A stretch of DNA of 64,000 bases, taken from positions 1,216,263-1,280,262 of the forward strand of contig NZ_BQUV01000001.1 of assembly GCF_022835695.1 (NCBI RefSeq). Direction: 5' to 3'. Position numbers and translations under genes: made by a program. This DNA is from Bradyrhizobium sp. Ce-3 (lineage in GTDB: Bacteria; Pseudomonadota; Alphaproteobacteria; Rhizobiales; Xanthobacteraceae). Positions within the stretch are counted from its first letter, which is position 1. Each line of letters begins with the position of its first letter. Shown in pieces: positions 47,065 through 55,578 of this stretch. A model generated the notes under the pieces. That model saw only the letters and a list, made by a program, of their open reading frames with translations, was not told where the DNA came from and made no database searches.

Positions 47065-47136
47065 ATTGTCAATATGAGATAATCTGACGCGGCAGCGGGG
47101 CTGCTCTGCGGCAAAATCGCCCCCATTATTGACAAT
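47065..47136. promoter_or_regulatory. Candidate GntR operator pair in the dehydratase/gntR divergent region
   Basis: ATTGTCAAT (47065-47073) and its complement-orientation copy ATTGACAAT (47128-47136) are near-perfect ATTGNCAAT palindromes with centres 63 bp apart, six helical turns. Both are extended by TT/AT bases. They lie between the divergent dehydratase and GntR genes, within 51-121 bases of the two starts. Confidence 0.75.
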
Positions 47137-47185
47137 GGCCCTGGCGTCATGCTGACCTCCGGCGTCGATCCGAAGCCGAGGGCGC

Positions 47186-47878
47186 ATGACAGCCGAGCCC
47201 ACATTGCCCGAACTCCAGACCCTCTCGCGTGAGGAGGAACAGGCGGAGGTGATCCGCCGGATGGAGGAGGACATCATCTTCGGCCGCTTCGCGCCCGGCC
47301 TGCGGCTGGTCGAGGATACCCTGATGCAGCGCTACGGCGCGAGCCGGCATTTCGTCCGCCAGGCGCTGTTCCAGCTCGAGCGCCAGGGCATCGTGCTGCG
47401 CGAGAAGAATGTCGGCGCCACGGTGCGGTTCTATTCGGCTGAGGAAGTGCGGCAGATTTACGAGGTGCGCGAGATGCTGACGCGCCAGGCCGCGCTGATG
47501 ATTGCCCTGCCCGCGCCGGACGGCCTGATCGAGCAATTGAGCGAGCTGCAACGGCATTACTGCCTCAAGGCCGACGCGCAGGACATGCGCGGCATCCACG
47601 AGACCAACGATGCGTTCCACCTCGCGCTGTTCTCCGCGTGCGGCAATCCCTACCTGGTCCGCTCGCTGCAGGACTACATGAACCTGACGCTGCCGATGCG
47701 CGCCAAGAACCTCGCCGACCGCGAAGGCCTTGCGCTGTCGCGCCGCCAGCACGAATTGATGATCGAACTGCTGAAGGGCCGCGACAGCTGGGCGCTGGCG
47801 CAGCTCTGCGTCGATCACATGCAGTACAGCAAGGCGGACTATCTCGTCCGCATCTCCAACGACAAAAAGCCGCAATAG
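47186..47878 (+). CDS. GntR-family regulator, FCD (FadR) subfamily
   Basis: This 230-residue regulator has an N-terminal winged helix (IIFGRFAPGLRLVEDTLMQRYGASRHFVRQALFQLERQGIV) and a C-terminal FCD all-helical effector domain (EVREMLTRQAALM; ETNDAFHLALFSACGN with a metal-binding histidine). Such proteins usually sense sugar acids or carboxylates. It is divergent from the dehydratase gene. The repeated ATTGNCAAT sites suggest it controls the dehydratase and TRAP genes and itself. Confidence 0.9.
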   Translation: MTAEPTLPELQTLSREEEQAEVIRRMEEDIIFGRFAPGLRLVEDTLMQRYGASRHFVRQALFQLERQGIVLREKNVGATVRFYSAEEVRQIYEVREMLTRQAALMIALPAPDGLIEQLSELQRHYCLKADAQDMRGIHETNDAFHLALFSACGNPYLVRSLQDYMNLTLPMRAKNLADREGLALSRRQHELMIELLKGRDSWALAQLCVDHMQYSKADYLVRISNDKKPQ

Positions 47879-47912
47879 CGCGATACGCGGCCCCCTCGTG
47901 AAGGAGACGGCG

Positions 47913-48482
47913 ATGCGCTATGTGGCCTTGTTGATCGGATCGTTCGCCGTGCAGCCTGTGCTCGGCGGAATTGCTGAGGCGGCCGATCAGCGCGCCACCG
48001 AGCTCACCTACGAGCCCTGGAGCAAGACTTGCCTGACTGAGGCGAGTTGCTTCGTCGCGGCGTCCGCGCGCGGCCAGTGCGTGCCGTCGGGCGGCACCAT
48101 CAGCATCTCGCCGCAGACCAGCACGCGCGCGCTGCTCACCGCCAATGTCGGCACGCGGACCATGCTGGAAGGCACGATCAGCCTCAAGATCGATCAGGAC
48201 GAGCCGATGCAGATCGCGAGGACGCACTGCTACACGCTTGGCTGCGGCGGCACGCTGGAGGCCAATGGCGAGCTGATCGAACGGCTGAAGCACGCGCAGA
48301 CGATCGCGGTGGAAGCCAAGAACCTGACCGGGCAGAAGATCAGCCTCAGCTTCCCGCTCAGCCACTTTTCCCAGACCTATGACGGGCCCGGAAGCTCACC
48401 CAAGGCTTCCGGGAAGAGCGCGAACGAGCCGCAGCGCGAGCACACCGAGGCGGTGAAGCAGCTGCCGCAGTGCGACGACTGA
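47913..48482 (+). CDS. Invasion-associated locus B (IalB)-like secreted protein
   Basis: This 189-residue protein starts with a signal peptide (MRYVALLIGSFAVQPVLGGIAEAA) and has an IalB-like core: WSKTCLTEASC...C near residue 40 and the matched later cysteines in THCYTLGCGG, with an acidic, polar tail ending PQCDD. A strong AAGGAG precedes the ATG at 47913. IalB-like proteins are common in rhizobia and of unclear function. It follows the GntR gene by 34 bases and abuts the SDR gene end to end. Confidence 0.7.
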   Translation: MRYVALLIGSFAVQPVLGGIAEAADQRATELTYEPWSKTCLTEASCFVAASARGQCVPSGGTISISPQTSTRALLTANVGTRTMLEGTISLKIDQDEPMQIARTHCYTLGCGGTLEANGELIERLKHAQTIAVEAKNLTGQKISLSFPLSHFSQTYDGPGSSPKASGKSANEPQREHTEAVKQLPQCDD

Positions 48483-49304
48483 TCACTTCTTCCAGTCGAT
48501 CACCCTCGTCCGGTCGCCGTCGAACTCCATGCTGCAGAACGTGCCGCCCTGGTAGTAATCGCCGACCGGATCCGGCGGCAGCTTGGCCTGCTCGGCCATC
48601 GCATGCTCGCGGAAGTCTTCGCCACGCCCGGTCGGGCGATAGCCGAGATCGTAGGCGCGGTGATTGTCCCACCACGAGCGCTCGTTGTAGGAGGCGCCGT
48701 ACAGCACCTCGAAATGGATGTCCGGGTGCTCCAGCCCGATGCGGCAGAGCTGAACCAGGTCTTCCGGCTTGAGCCAGATCGAGAGCCTGCGGTGATCGAG
48801 CGGCGCCTCGCCGAAATTGCCGATCCGGATGCAGGTCACCTTGATGCCGTGCTTGTCGGCATAGAGCGCGCCGACGCCCTCGCCGAACACCTTGCTGACC
48901 CCGTAACGGCTGTCCGGCCGCGCGGTGACGTCGGTGCCGATGCGGTGATGGCGCGGATAGAAGCCGACCGCGTGATTGGACGAGGCGAAGATCACGCGCT
49001 TGACGCCCTGCTTGCGCGCCGCCTCGAACAGATTGTAGCCGCCGATGATGTTGGCCTGCAGGATCGCGTCCCACGAGCCTTCGACCGAATAGCCGCCGAA
49101 ATGCAGGATGCCGTCGACGCCTTCGCAGATCGCCTCGACCTGTGCGAGGTCGGCAAGATCGGCGGCCTTGAATGTCTCGTCGCTGCGGAGATCGGAGGGC
49201 GGCTTGATGTCGCTCAGCAAGAGGTCCGGATAGATCGGCGGCAGCAGCTTGCGCAGGCTTGTTCCGATTCCCCCCGATGCGCCGGTCATCAATATGCGTG
49301 GCAT
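48483..49304 (-). CDS. NAD-dependent uronate-dehydrogenase-like SDR
   Basis: This 273-residue extended-SDR enzyme has the Rossmann motif TGASGGIG (residues 7-14) and catalytic Tyr134/Lys138 in YGVSK. Its run of landmarks (DGILHFGGYSVE, NIIGGYNLFEAAR, FASSNHAVGFYPR, WWDN, FQGGTF-like end) agrees closely with bacterial uronate dehydrogenases, which oxidise galacturonate and glucuronate to aldarolactones. Related sugar dehydrogenases exist, so a different aldose could be the substrate. It is divergent from the SMP-30 lactonase gene with 113 bases between. Confidence 0.8.
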   Translation of the reverse strand: MPRILMTGASGGIGTSLRKLLPPIYPDLLLSDIKPPSDLRSDETFKAADLADLAQVEAICEGVDGILHFGGYSVEGSWDAILQANIIGGYNLFEAARKQGVKRVIFASSNHAVGFYPRHHRIGTDVTARPDSRYGVSKVFGEGVGALYADKHGIKVTCIRIGNFGEAPLDHRRLSIWLKPEDLVQLCRIGLEHPDIHFEVLYGASYNERSWWDNHRAYDLGYRPTGRGEDFREHAMAEQAKLPPDPVGDYYQGGTFCSMEFDGDRTRVIDWKK

Positions 49305-49417
49305 GCCGTCCCTCGTCTTTCCTGTTTGCTGCAGCCGAATTGCGGTCGCTGGCCGACAATGATAGCAAACCATGCGCTCAAGGAAACACCATCGAAACAC
49401 AACAACGAGAACAGCAA

Positions 49418-50380
49418 ATGTCCGATGTTCATTCCGCCGGCTGGCGTCCCGCGACCTGTTACCCCGATCCCGCAATCCACGCGCTCGATCCGCGCTTCGA
49501 GAAGTACTGGCTAAAACTCTCCGCCGTTGAGCGCATCGCCACCGGCCTGCGCTGGGCCGAAGGTCCGGTGTGGTTCGGCGACGGCCGCTATCTCCTGTGC
49601 AGCGACATCCCGAACCAGCGCATCCTCAAATGGGAAGAAGAGACCGGCGCGGTGAGCATCTTCCGCAAGCCGTCGAACTTCGCCAACGGCAACACCCGCG
49701 ACCGCCAGGGCCGGCTGATCACCTGCGAGCATGGCGGCCGCCGCGTGGTGCGCACCGAATATGACGGATCGATTACGGTGCTGATCGACAGCTTCGGCGG
49801 CAAGCGGCTGAACTCGCCGAACGACGTCGTGGTGAAATCCGACGGTTCGATCTGGTTCACCGATCCGACCTTCGGCCTGCTCGGCAATTACGAGGGCTAC
49901 AAGGCCGATCCGGAGATCGAGCCCAATGTCTACCGGTTCGATCCCGAAACCGGCAAGGCCAGCATCGTCGCCGAGGGCGTGCTCGGCCCGAACGGGCTGT
50001 GCTTCTCGCCGGACGAGAAGATCCTCTACGTCGTGGAATCGCGCGGCGAGCCGAACCGCAAGATCCTGGCCTATGACGTCGCAGCCGACGGCAAGACGAT
50101 CTCCAACAAGCGCGTGTTCATCGATGCCGGCCGCGGCACGCCGGACGGCATGCGCTGCGACATCGACGGCAATCTGTGGTGCGGTTGGGGCATGGGCGAT
50201 CCCGAGCTCGACGGCGTCGTGGTGTTCGCGCCCGACGGTGTCATGATCGGCCGCATCGCGCTGCCGGAGCGCTGCGCCAACCTCGCCTTCGGCGGCGTCA
50301 AGCGCAACCGCCTGTTCATGGCGGCGAGCCAGTCGATCTATGCGCTCTACGTCAACACCCAGGGCGCGCTCGGGGGTTAG
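49418..50380 (+). CDS. SMP-30/gluconolactonase family lactonase
   Basis: This 320-residue six-bladed beta-propeller protein belongs to the SMP-30/gluconolactonase family. Metal-site landmarks are AEGPVWF (Glu), NGNTRDRQGRL, LNSPNDVVVKSDGSIWFTDP (Asn-Asp) and TPDGMRCDIDGNLW (Asp). It hydrolyses sugar lactones to the acids. The ATG at 49418 is chosen since the earlier in-frame residues show no homology. It is adjacent to a sugar dehydrogenase gene that would make the lactone. Confidence 0.9.
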   Translation: MSDVHSAGWRPATCYPDPAIHALDPRFEKYWLKLSAVERIATGLRWAEGPVWFGDGRYLLCSDIPNQRILKWEEETGAVSIFRKPSNFANGNTRDRQGRLITCEHGGRRVVRTEYDGSITVLIDSFGGKRLNSPNDVVVKSDGSIWFTDPTFGLLGNYEGYKADPEIEPNVYRFDPETGKASIVAEGVLGPNGLCFSPDEKILYVVESRGEPNRKILAYDVAADGKTISNKRVFIDAGRGTPDGMRCDIDGNLWCGWGMGDPELDGVVVFAPDGVMIGRIALPERCANLAFGGVKRNRLFMAASQSIYALYVNTQGALGG

Positions 50381-50384
50381 TTTT

Positions 50385-50432
50385 CGTCGTCCCGGCCTAG
50401 TGCGCAATTGCGCACGGGGGGCCGGGACGACG
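50385..50432. repeat. Dispersed palindromic repeat, copy E (short form)
   Basis: This 48-bp copy has ends CGTCGTCCCGGCC and GGCCGGGACGACG around the perfect palindrome GTGCGCAATTGCGCAC (50400-50415). The middle present in other copies is absent. It lies between two convergent genes five bases after the lactonase stop, a position suiting a two-way terminator. Confidence 0.82.
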
Positions 50433-50513
50433 ATGAGTAAGCATCCTCCAAAATGCCTGACGCCGGAGCGGTGACCCGCCCCGGCGCCAGTATTTCGTCT
50501 CTCGCAGTTCGGC

Positions 50514-51947
50514 TTACGCGGCGTTGTAGCCGGCGACCGCCTTGGCCTCGAGATATTCCTCCAGTCCGTAGCGGCCCCACTCGCGGCCGTTGCCGGACTG
50601 CTTGTAGCCACCGAACGGTGCGGTGCGCTCGTTCGGCACGCCCTGCAGGTTGACGTTGCCGGCGCGGATCTGGCGGCCGACGCGGCGCGCGGTTTCCACG
50701 CTGTCGGCCGAGACGTAACCGGCGAGACCATAGGGCGTGTCGTTGGCGATCTTCACCGCTTCGGCTTCGTCCTTGGCGCCGAGAATGGTCAGCACCGGTC
50801 CGAAGATTTCCTCGCGGGCAATCGTCATGTCGTTGGTGACGTCGGCGAAGATGGTCGGACGGACATAGAAGCCCTTGTTGACGCCCTCGGGCAAGCCCGG
50901 ACCGCCGGCGACGAGCGTTGCGCCCTCATCGATGCCCTTCTGGATCAGCGCCTGGATCTTGTCCCACTGACCGCGGTTGACCACCGGGCCGATCGTGGTG
51001 CCGTCAGCACGCGGATCGCCGGCCTTGGTCTTGTCGGCGACGCCCTTCGCGATCGCGGCCACTTCCTTCATCTTGGAGAGCGGCACGATCATGCGCGACG
51101 GCGCGTTGCAGGACTGGCCCGAGTTGTTGAACATGTGCATCACGCCGCCGGTCACCGCCTTGGCGAGATCGGCGCCGTCGAGGATCACGTTCGGCGACTT
51201 GCCGCCCAGCTCCTGGCTGACGCGCTTGACGGTCGGCGCCGCACGCTTGGCGACGTCGACGCCGGCGCGGGTCGAGCCGGTGAACGAGATCATGTCGATG
51301 TCCGGGTGCTCGCTCATCGCAGCACCCACCTCCGGGCCGAGGCCGTTGAGGAGGTTGAACACGCCCTTCGGCACGCCGGCTTCATGGAGGATTTCCGCGA
51401 AGATCAGCGCCGAGGTCGGGGTGAACTCCGACGGCTTCAGGATCATGGTGCAGCCGGCGGCGAGCGCGGGCGCAACCTTACAGGCGATCTGGTTGAGCGG
51501 CCAGTTCCAGGGCGTGATCATGCCGACGACACCGACCGGCTCGCGCACGATCACGGCGGTGCCCATGGTCTCCTCGAACTCGTACTTCTTGAGCACTTCG
51601 AGGGTGTTCATGAGGTGGCCGAGGCCGGCGCCGGCCTGCAGCTTCTCGGCCATCGGCAGCGGCGCGCCCATCTCGTCGGAGACGGCAGCGCCGATCTCCT
51701 TCATGCGGCCCTTGTAGACCTCGACGACCTTGGTGAGCAGCGCGATGCGCTCCTCGCGGCTGGTCTTCGAATAGCTCTCGAACGCGCGCTTGGCGGCGGC
51801 GACTGCCTTGTCGACATCGGCCTTGGAGCCGAGCGCAATCTCATACATCGCTTCTTCAGTCGCCGGATTGACGACGGGGGTGGACTTGCCTTTGACGACC
51901 GGATCGACCCAGGCGCCGTCGATGTAGAATTGCATGCGATTGACCAT
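50514..51947 (-). CDS. Aldehyde dehydrogenase (NAD(P)-dependent)
   Basis: This 477-residue enzyme has all aldehyde-dehydrogenase hallmarks: the PWNWP loop (146-150), Glu246 in QELGGKSPN and the nucleophile Cys280 in NNSGQSC. The family oxidises many aldehydes; in this locus alpha-ketoglutarate semialdehyde would fit the proposed pathway. An AGAGG ribosome site precedes the ATG at 51947. Upstream residues in frame lack homology. It points toward the lactonase gene, separated by repeat copy E. Confidence 0.9.
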   Translation of the reverse strand: MVNRMQFYIDGAWVDPVVKGKSTPVVNPATEEAMYEIALGSKADVDKAVAAAKRAFESYSKTSREERIALLTKVVEVYKGRMKEIGAAVSDEMGAPLPMAEKLQAGAGLGHLMNTLEVLKKYEFEETMGTAVIVREPVGVVGMITPWNWPLNQIACKVAPALAAGCTMILKPSEFTPTSALIFAEILHEAGVPKGVFNLLNGLGPEVGAAMSEHPDIDMISFTGSTRAGVDVAKRAAPTVKRVSQELGGKSPNVILDGADLAKAVTGGVMHMFNNSGQSCNAPSRMIVPLSKMKEVAAIAKGVADKTKAGDPRADGTTIGPVVNRGQWDKIQALIQKGIDEGATLVAGGPGLPEGVNKGFYVRPTIFADVTNDMTIAREEIFGPVLTILGAKDEAEAVKIANDTPYGLAGYVSADSVETARRVGRQIRAGNVNLQGVPNERTAPFGGYKQSGNGREWGRYGLEEYLEAKAVAGYNAA

Positions 51948-52108
51948 CGGAAACCTCTTGTAGGGGGCGTATGGATAAGGGGAACGGAAAGCGTTCGGCA
52001 GGCATCCTTGCACGAAAGCAGGGCGAATTGAACCCGCCATATGCGGGGCGCGGCTCGTGCACGCCCACGGGATATAAGGTCGCCATCACGCGAGTGACAA
52101 GACTTCTT

Positions 52109-52271
52109 CACCCTCCCCTGGAGGGGGAGGGTCGACGCGAATGCAATGAGCGGCGGGGTGGGGTGCCGGTCTCTCCTCATCCAGCAGTACCCGAGTGGAG
52201 AGATCACCCCACCCCGTTGCGCATTCCGCTGCGCTTCATGCGCAACGACCCTCCCCCTCCAGGGGAGGGTG
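52109..52271. repeat. Long nested inverted repeat
   Basis: Perfect 26-bp ends (starting CACCCTCCCCTGGAGGGGG at 52109-52134 and the complement at 52246-52271) enclose an inner dyad (CGGGGTGGGGTG/CACCCCACCCCG) and a TCTCTCC/GGAGAGA pair. The whole 163 bp can fold into one hairpin. It fills most of the space after the AceE-like gene, just upstream of the aldehyde dehydrogenase. Confidence 0.85.
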
Positions 52272-52274
52272 AAA

Positions 52275-54641
52275 CTACACCGCCATCTTGCGGTGCCGCA
52301 CCGGGGCGCCGGCCGAGACGCTTTCCGCCGCATCGATGATGGCGTTGGCGTCGATGCCGTAGTGGCGGTAGAGGTCGCCGATCGTGCCGGTCTGGCCGAA
52401 ATGCTCGACGCCGAGCGCCTCGAGGCGGTGGCCGCGCACGCTGCCGAGCCAGCCGAGCGCGGCTGGATGGCCGTCGATCACGGTCACAATGCCGCAGTCG
52501 CGGCCGAGCGGTGCCAGCATGCGCTCGATATGACTCAAATGCTGCGCGCCGCGGCGGTCGCGACGCAAATTCCGCGCCGCGGACCAACCGGCATAGAGCC
52601 GGTCGGCCGAGGTTACCGCCAGCAGACCGACATCGCGGTGGCTCTCGCCGATCAGGCCGACCGCCTCGATCGCCTCCGGCGCGACGGTGCCGGTATACGC
52701 GATCACGATGTCGCAGTTCGGGCCCGGCTTGCGCATCCAGTAGGCGCCCTCGGTGATGTCGCGCTGCAGGTCGGGAGTCATGATCCGTTGCGGCTGCTCC
52801 AGCGTCCGGGTCGAGAGTCGCAGGTAAACCGAACCACCCTCGGCGCCCTCGCGCTGCATGTGGCCAAAGCCCCAGCCCATGATCACGGCAAGTTCATCGA
52901 CGAAGGCCGGATCGAACGAGGCGAGCCCATCCTGCCCTATGCCGATCAAGGGCGTCTTGATCGACTGATGCGCGCCGCCTTCCGGCGCCAGCGAGATGCC
53001 GGACGGCGTCGCCGCCACCATGAAGCGCGCATCCTGGTAGCAGGCATAGTTCAGCGCATCGAGGCCGCGCTCGATGAAAGGATCGTACAGCGTGCCGACC
53101 GGCAACAGCCGCGCGCCATTGATCTGCTGCGACAGGCCGAGTGCCGACAGCATGATGAACAGATTCATCTCGGCGATGCCGAGCTCGAGATGCTGTCCCT
53201 TCGGTGAATATTCCCAGGTGTAGGCCGACGGGATCTTCTCCTGCCGGAACAGGTCATGGTTCTCCGCCTTGGCGAACAGGCCGCGGCGGTTGACCCAGGC
53301 GCCGAGATTGGTCGACACGGTGACATCAGGCGACACGGTGACGATGCGCGAGGCAAGCTCGCTGTCGCCGCGCGCGAGCTCATGCAGCACGAGACCAAAG
53401 CCCTGCTGCGTCGACATCTGCGCGGAGGCCTTGAAGGCCAGCCGCTCCGGCACCTCGATTTCCGGCGCCGAGAGGCGGCGACGGCCCTCGCGGTTGAACG
53501 GCGCCTCGGCCAGGAACGCCTCAAGCTTGGCAGGCTCCTGCGACAGGCCCTCGAACTTGTCCCATTCGTGGCCCGGGCGGATGTTCTGCGCGGCGCGCCA
53601 CTTCTCCATCTGCGCGACCGTCATCAGGCCGGCGTGATTGTCCTTGTGGCCCTGCATCGGCAGGCCGACGCCCTTGATGGTGTAGGCGATGAAGCAGACC
53701 GGCCGATCATGGTCGATCGCCTCGAACGCCTCGATCATGCTCGCCATGTCGTGGCCGCCGAGATTCGACATCAGCGCCAGCAACTCGTCGTCGCTGCGGC
53801 GATCAATCAGCGCCGACACCTCGCCCTGATCGCCGATGTCGTCGCGCAGATGCTTGCGGAATGCCGCACCGCCCTGGAAGCACAGCGCCGCGTACATCTG
53901 GTTCGGACAATTGTCGATCCAGCGCTTGAGTGCTTCGCCGCCGGGCTCGGCGAACGCCTCGAGCATCAGCTTGCCGTACTTCACGATCACCACGTCCCAG
54001 CCGAAATTGCGGAACATGGTCTCGAACTTGGCCCACAGCCCCTCGCGCACCACGGCGTCGAGCGACTGGCGGTTATAGTCGACCACCCACCAGGTGTTGC
54101 GCAGGCCGTGCTTCCAGCCCTCGAGCAGCGCCTCGAAGATATTGCCCTCGTCCATCTCGGCGTCGCCGACCAGCGCGATCATGCGGCCTTCGGGCCGGTC
54201 GCCCATCCAGCCATGCGCCTTGACGTAGTCCTGCACCAGCGAGGCGAACAGCGTCTGGGCCACGCCGAGCCCGACCGAACCGGTCGAGAAGTCGACGTCG
54301 TCGACATCCTTGGTGCGCGAGGGATAGGACTGCGCGCCCTTGTAGCCGCGGAAATTCTCGAGCTTGTCGCGGGTCTGGTGGCCGAACAGATACTGGATCG
54401 CGTGAAACACCGGGCTCGCATGCGGCTTGACCGCGACGCGGTCCTGCGGCCGCAGCACCGAGAAATAAAGCGCCGACATGATGTTCGCGAGCGAGGCCGA
54501 CGAGGCCTGGTGGCCGCCGACCTTGAGGCCGTCGGTCGAGGGCCGCACATGGTTGGCGTGATGGATGGTCCACGACGACAGCCACAGCACCTTGCGGGCC
54601 AAGGCTGCGAGCATGTCGAGGCGTTCAGGCGCAATACCCAT
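52275..54641 (-). CDS. Transketolase/AceE-like ThDP-dependent enzyme
   Basis: This 788-residue protein has a transketolase-superfamily layout: an N-terminal VGGHQASSASLANIMSALYF, the ThDP-metal motif GDAEMDEGNIFEALLEGWKHGLRNTWWVVDYNRQ (GDA...N), and a second domain with AEMNLFIMLSALGLS and the usual Glu. The pieces resemble the homodimeric pyruvate dehydrogenase E1 (AceE) more than sugar transketolases, but the sequence is a distinct subgroup and a 2-oxo acid substrate is only a guess. The ATG at 54641 starts the homologous part. It is divergent from an Lrp-family regulator gene. Confidence 0.8.
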   Translation of the reverse strand: MGIAPERLDMLAALARKVLWLSSWTIHHANHVRPSTDGLKVGGHQASSASLANIMSALYFSVLRPQDRVAVKPHASPVFHAIQYLFGHQTRDKLENFRGYKGAQSYPSRTKDVDDVDFSTGSVGLGVAQTLFASLVQDYVKAHGWMGDRPEGRMIALVGDAEMDEGNIFEALLEGWKHGLRNTWWVVDYNRQSLDAVVREGLWAKFETMFRNFGWDVVIVKYGKLMLEAFAEPGGEALKRWIDNCPNQMYAALCFQGGAAFRKHLRDDIGDQGEVSALIDRRSDDELLALMSNLGGHDMASMIEAFEAIDHDRPVCFIAYTIKGVGLPMQGHKDNHAGLMTVAQMEKWRAAQNIRPGHEWDKFEGLSQEPAKLEAFLAEAPFNREGRRRLSAPEIEVPERLAFKASAQMSTQQGFGLVLHELARGDSELASRIVTVSPDVTVSTNLGAWVNRRGLFAKAENHDLFRQEKIPSAYTWEYSPKGQHLELGIAEMNLFIMLSALGLSQQINGARLLPVGTLYDPFIERGLDALNYACYQDARFMVAATPSGISLAPEGGAHQSIKTPLIGIGQDGLASFDPAFVDELAVIMGWGFGHMQREGAEGGSVYLRLSTRTLEQPQRIMTPDLQRDITEGAYWMRKPGPNCDIVIAYTGTVAPEAIEAVGLIGESHRDVGLLAVTSADRLYAGWSAARNLRRDRRGAQHLSHIERMLAPLGRDCGIVTVIDGHPAALGWLGSVRGHRLEALGVEHFGQTGTIGDLYRHYGIDANAIIDAAESVSAGAPVRHRKMAV

Positions 54642-54738
54642 GGCGATGTTTCCTGGCGAGGCTCCGGGCGGTATTCCCGATGTTACTGCTGCGGCGGCCG
54701 CCGAAAATCTCAATTCCGCGCGACAGCGCAGGAAAAAT

Positions 54739-54753
54739 TGGGATAAATTCCCA
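54739..54753. promoter_or_regulatory. Dyad in the aceE-like/lrp divergent promoter region
   Basis: TGGGATAAATTCCCA has perfect 5-bp arms (TGGGA/TCCCA) around TAAAT. It is centred 39 bases before the Lrp start and 105 before the divergent enzyme's start. Its size and A/T centre fit an Lrp-type site, and divergent target-regulator arrangement is common for Lrp proteins. Confidence 0.55.
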
Positions 54754-54784
54754 CGATCCGGCCTCAACTGACGAGTTCATCCCA

Positions 54785-55246
54785 ATGCCTGCCCTCGATG
54801 CCATCGACCGCAAGATCCTGTCCCTGCTCCAGACCGACAGCCGCATGACCATGCAAGAGCTCGCCGACAAGGTCGGGCTGTCGGTGTCGCCCTGCCACCG
54901 CCGGGTCAAGCTGCTCGAGGAGCGCGGCGTGATCTCCCGTTACATCGCGACCGTCGACCAGAAGTCGATCGGACTGCATGTCTCGGTCTTCATCTCGATC
55001 AAGCTGGCGCGGCAGAAGGAGGAAGACCTCAACCGCTTCGCGCGCGCGATCTCCAAATGGGACGAGGTGCTCGAGTGCTATCTGATGACCGGCAACCGCG
55101 ACTATCTGTTGCGCGTCGTCGCCGCAGACCTCTCCTCCTATGAGGCATTCCTGAAGAACAAGCTGACCCGGCTCGACGGCATCGCCTCGATCGAGTCGAG
55201 CTTCGCGCTGAGCCAGGTGAAGTATTCGACGGCGCTGCCGGTGTAG
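54785..55246 (+). CDS. Lrp/AsnC-family transcriptional regulator
   Basis: This 153-residue regulator has the AsnC helix-turn-helix at the start (LDAIDRKILSLLQTDSRMTMQELADKVGLSVSPCHRRVKLLEERGVI) and an RAM effector-binding domain (YLMTGNRDYLLRVVAADLSSYEAFLKNKLTRLDGIASIESSFAL). It is transcribed away from the AceE-like gene and probably regulates it in response to an amino acid or 2-oxo acid. The ATG at 54785 gives the canonical length. Confidence 0.92.
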   Translation: MPALDAIDRKILSLLQTDSRMTMQELADKVGLSVSPCHRRVKLLEERGVISRYIATVDQKSIGLHVSVFISIKLARQKEEDLNRFARAISKWDEVLECYLMTGNRDYLLRVVAADLSSYEAFLKNKLTRLDGIASIESSFALSQVKYSTALPV

Positions 55247-55299
55247 GGTGGTGGTTGCCTGCACCTGAATGGTGCCATCGGTCGCGCCAAAATATGCAC

Positions 55300-55422
55300 C
55301 GTCGTCCCGGCGAAGGCCGGGACCCACAACCCCAAATCCAAATTGTTGCGCGAAGCTGGAACGACGAGTCCCTCTCACAACAGCTGCAGCGGCGTATGGA
55401 TCCCGGCTTTCGCCGGGACGAC
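55300..55422. repeat. Dispersed palindromic repeat, copy F
   Basis: This 123-bp element starts CGTCGTCCCGGCGAAGGCCG and ends CGCCGGGACGAC. Its middle (AATTGTTGCGCGAAGCTGGA) resembles copy C, but the 16-bp GTGCGC palindrome is missing. It fills much of the 332-bp gap between the Lrp gene and the glycine-rich protein; the rest of that gap shows only a likely ribosome site. Confidence 0.78.
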
Positions 55423-55578
55423 ACCGAATATGTGGTTCGGCCGGTGGGTCGCACGGCGGACGTTCTCGCTGCGAGATCGCTGCAAATTAAATCATTGCAA
55501 TGAACATCCCCGCTGGAACCCGGCGGCGGCGTGCGATGTTGTCGTCAGGCATCACTGAGTATCCGGAGGGTGACACCC

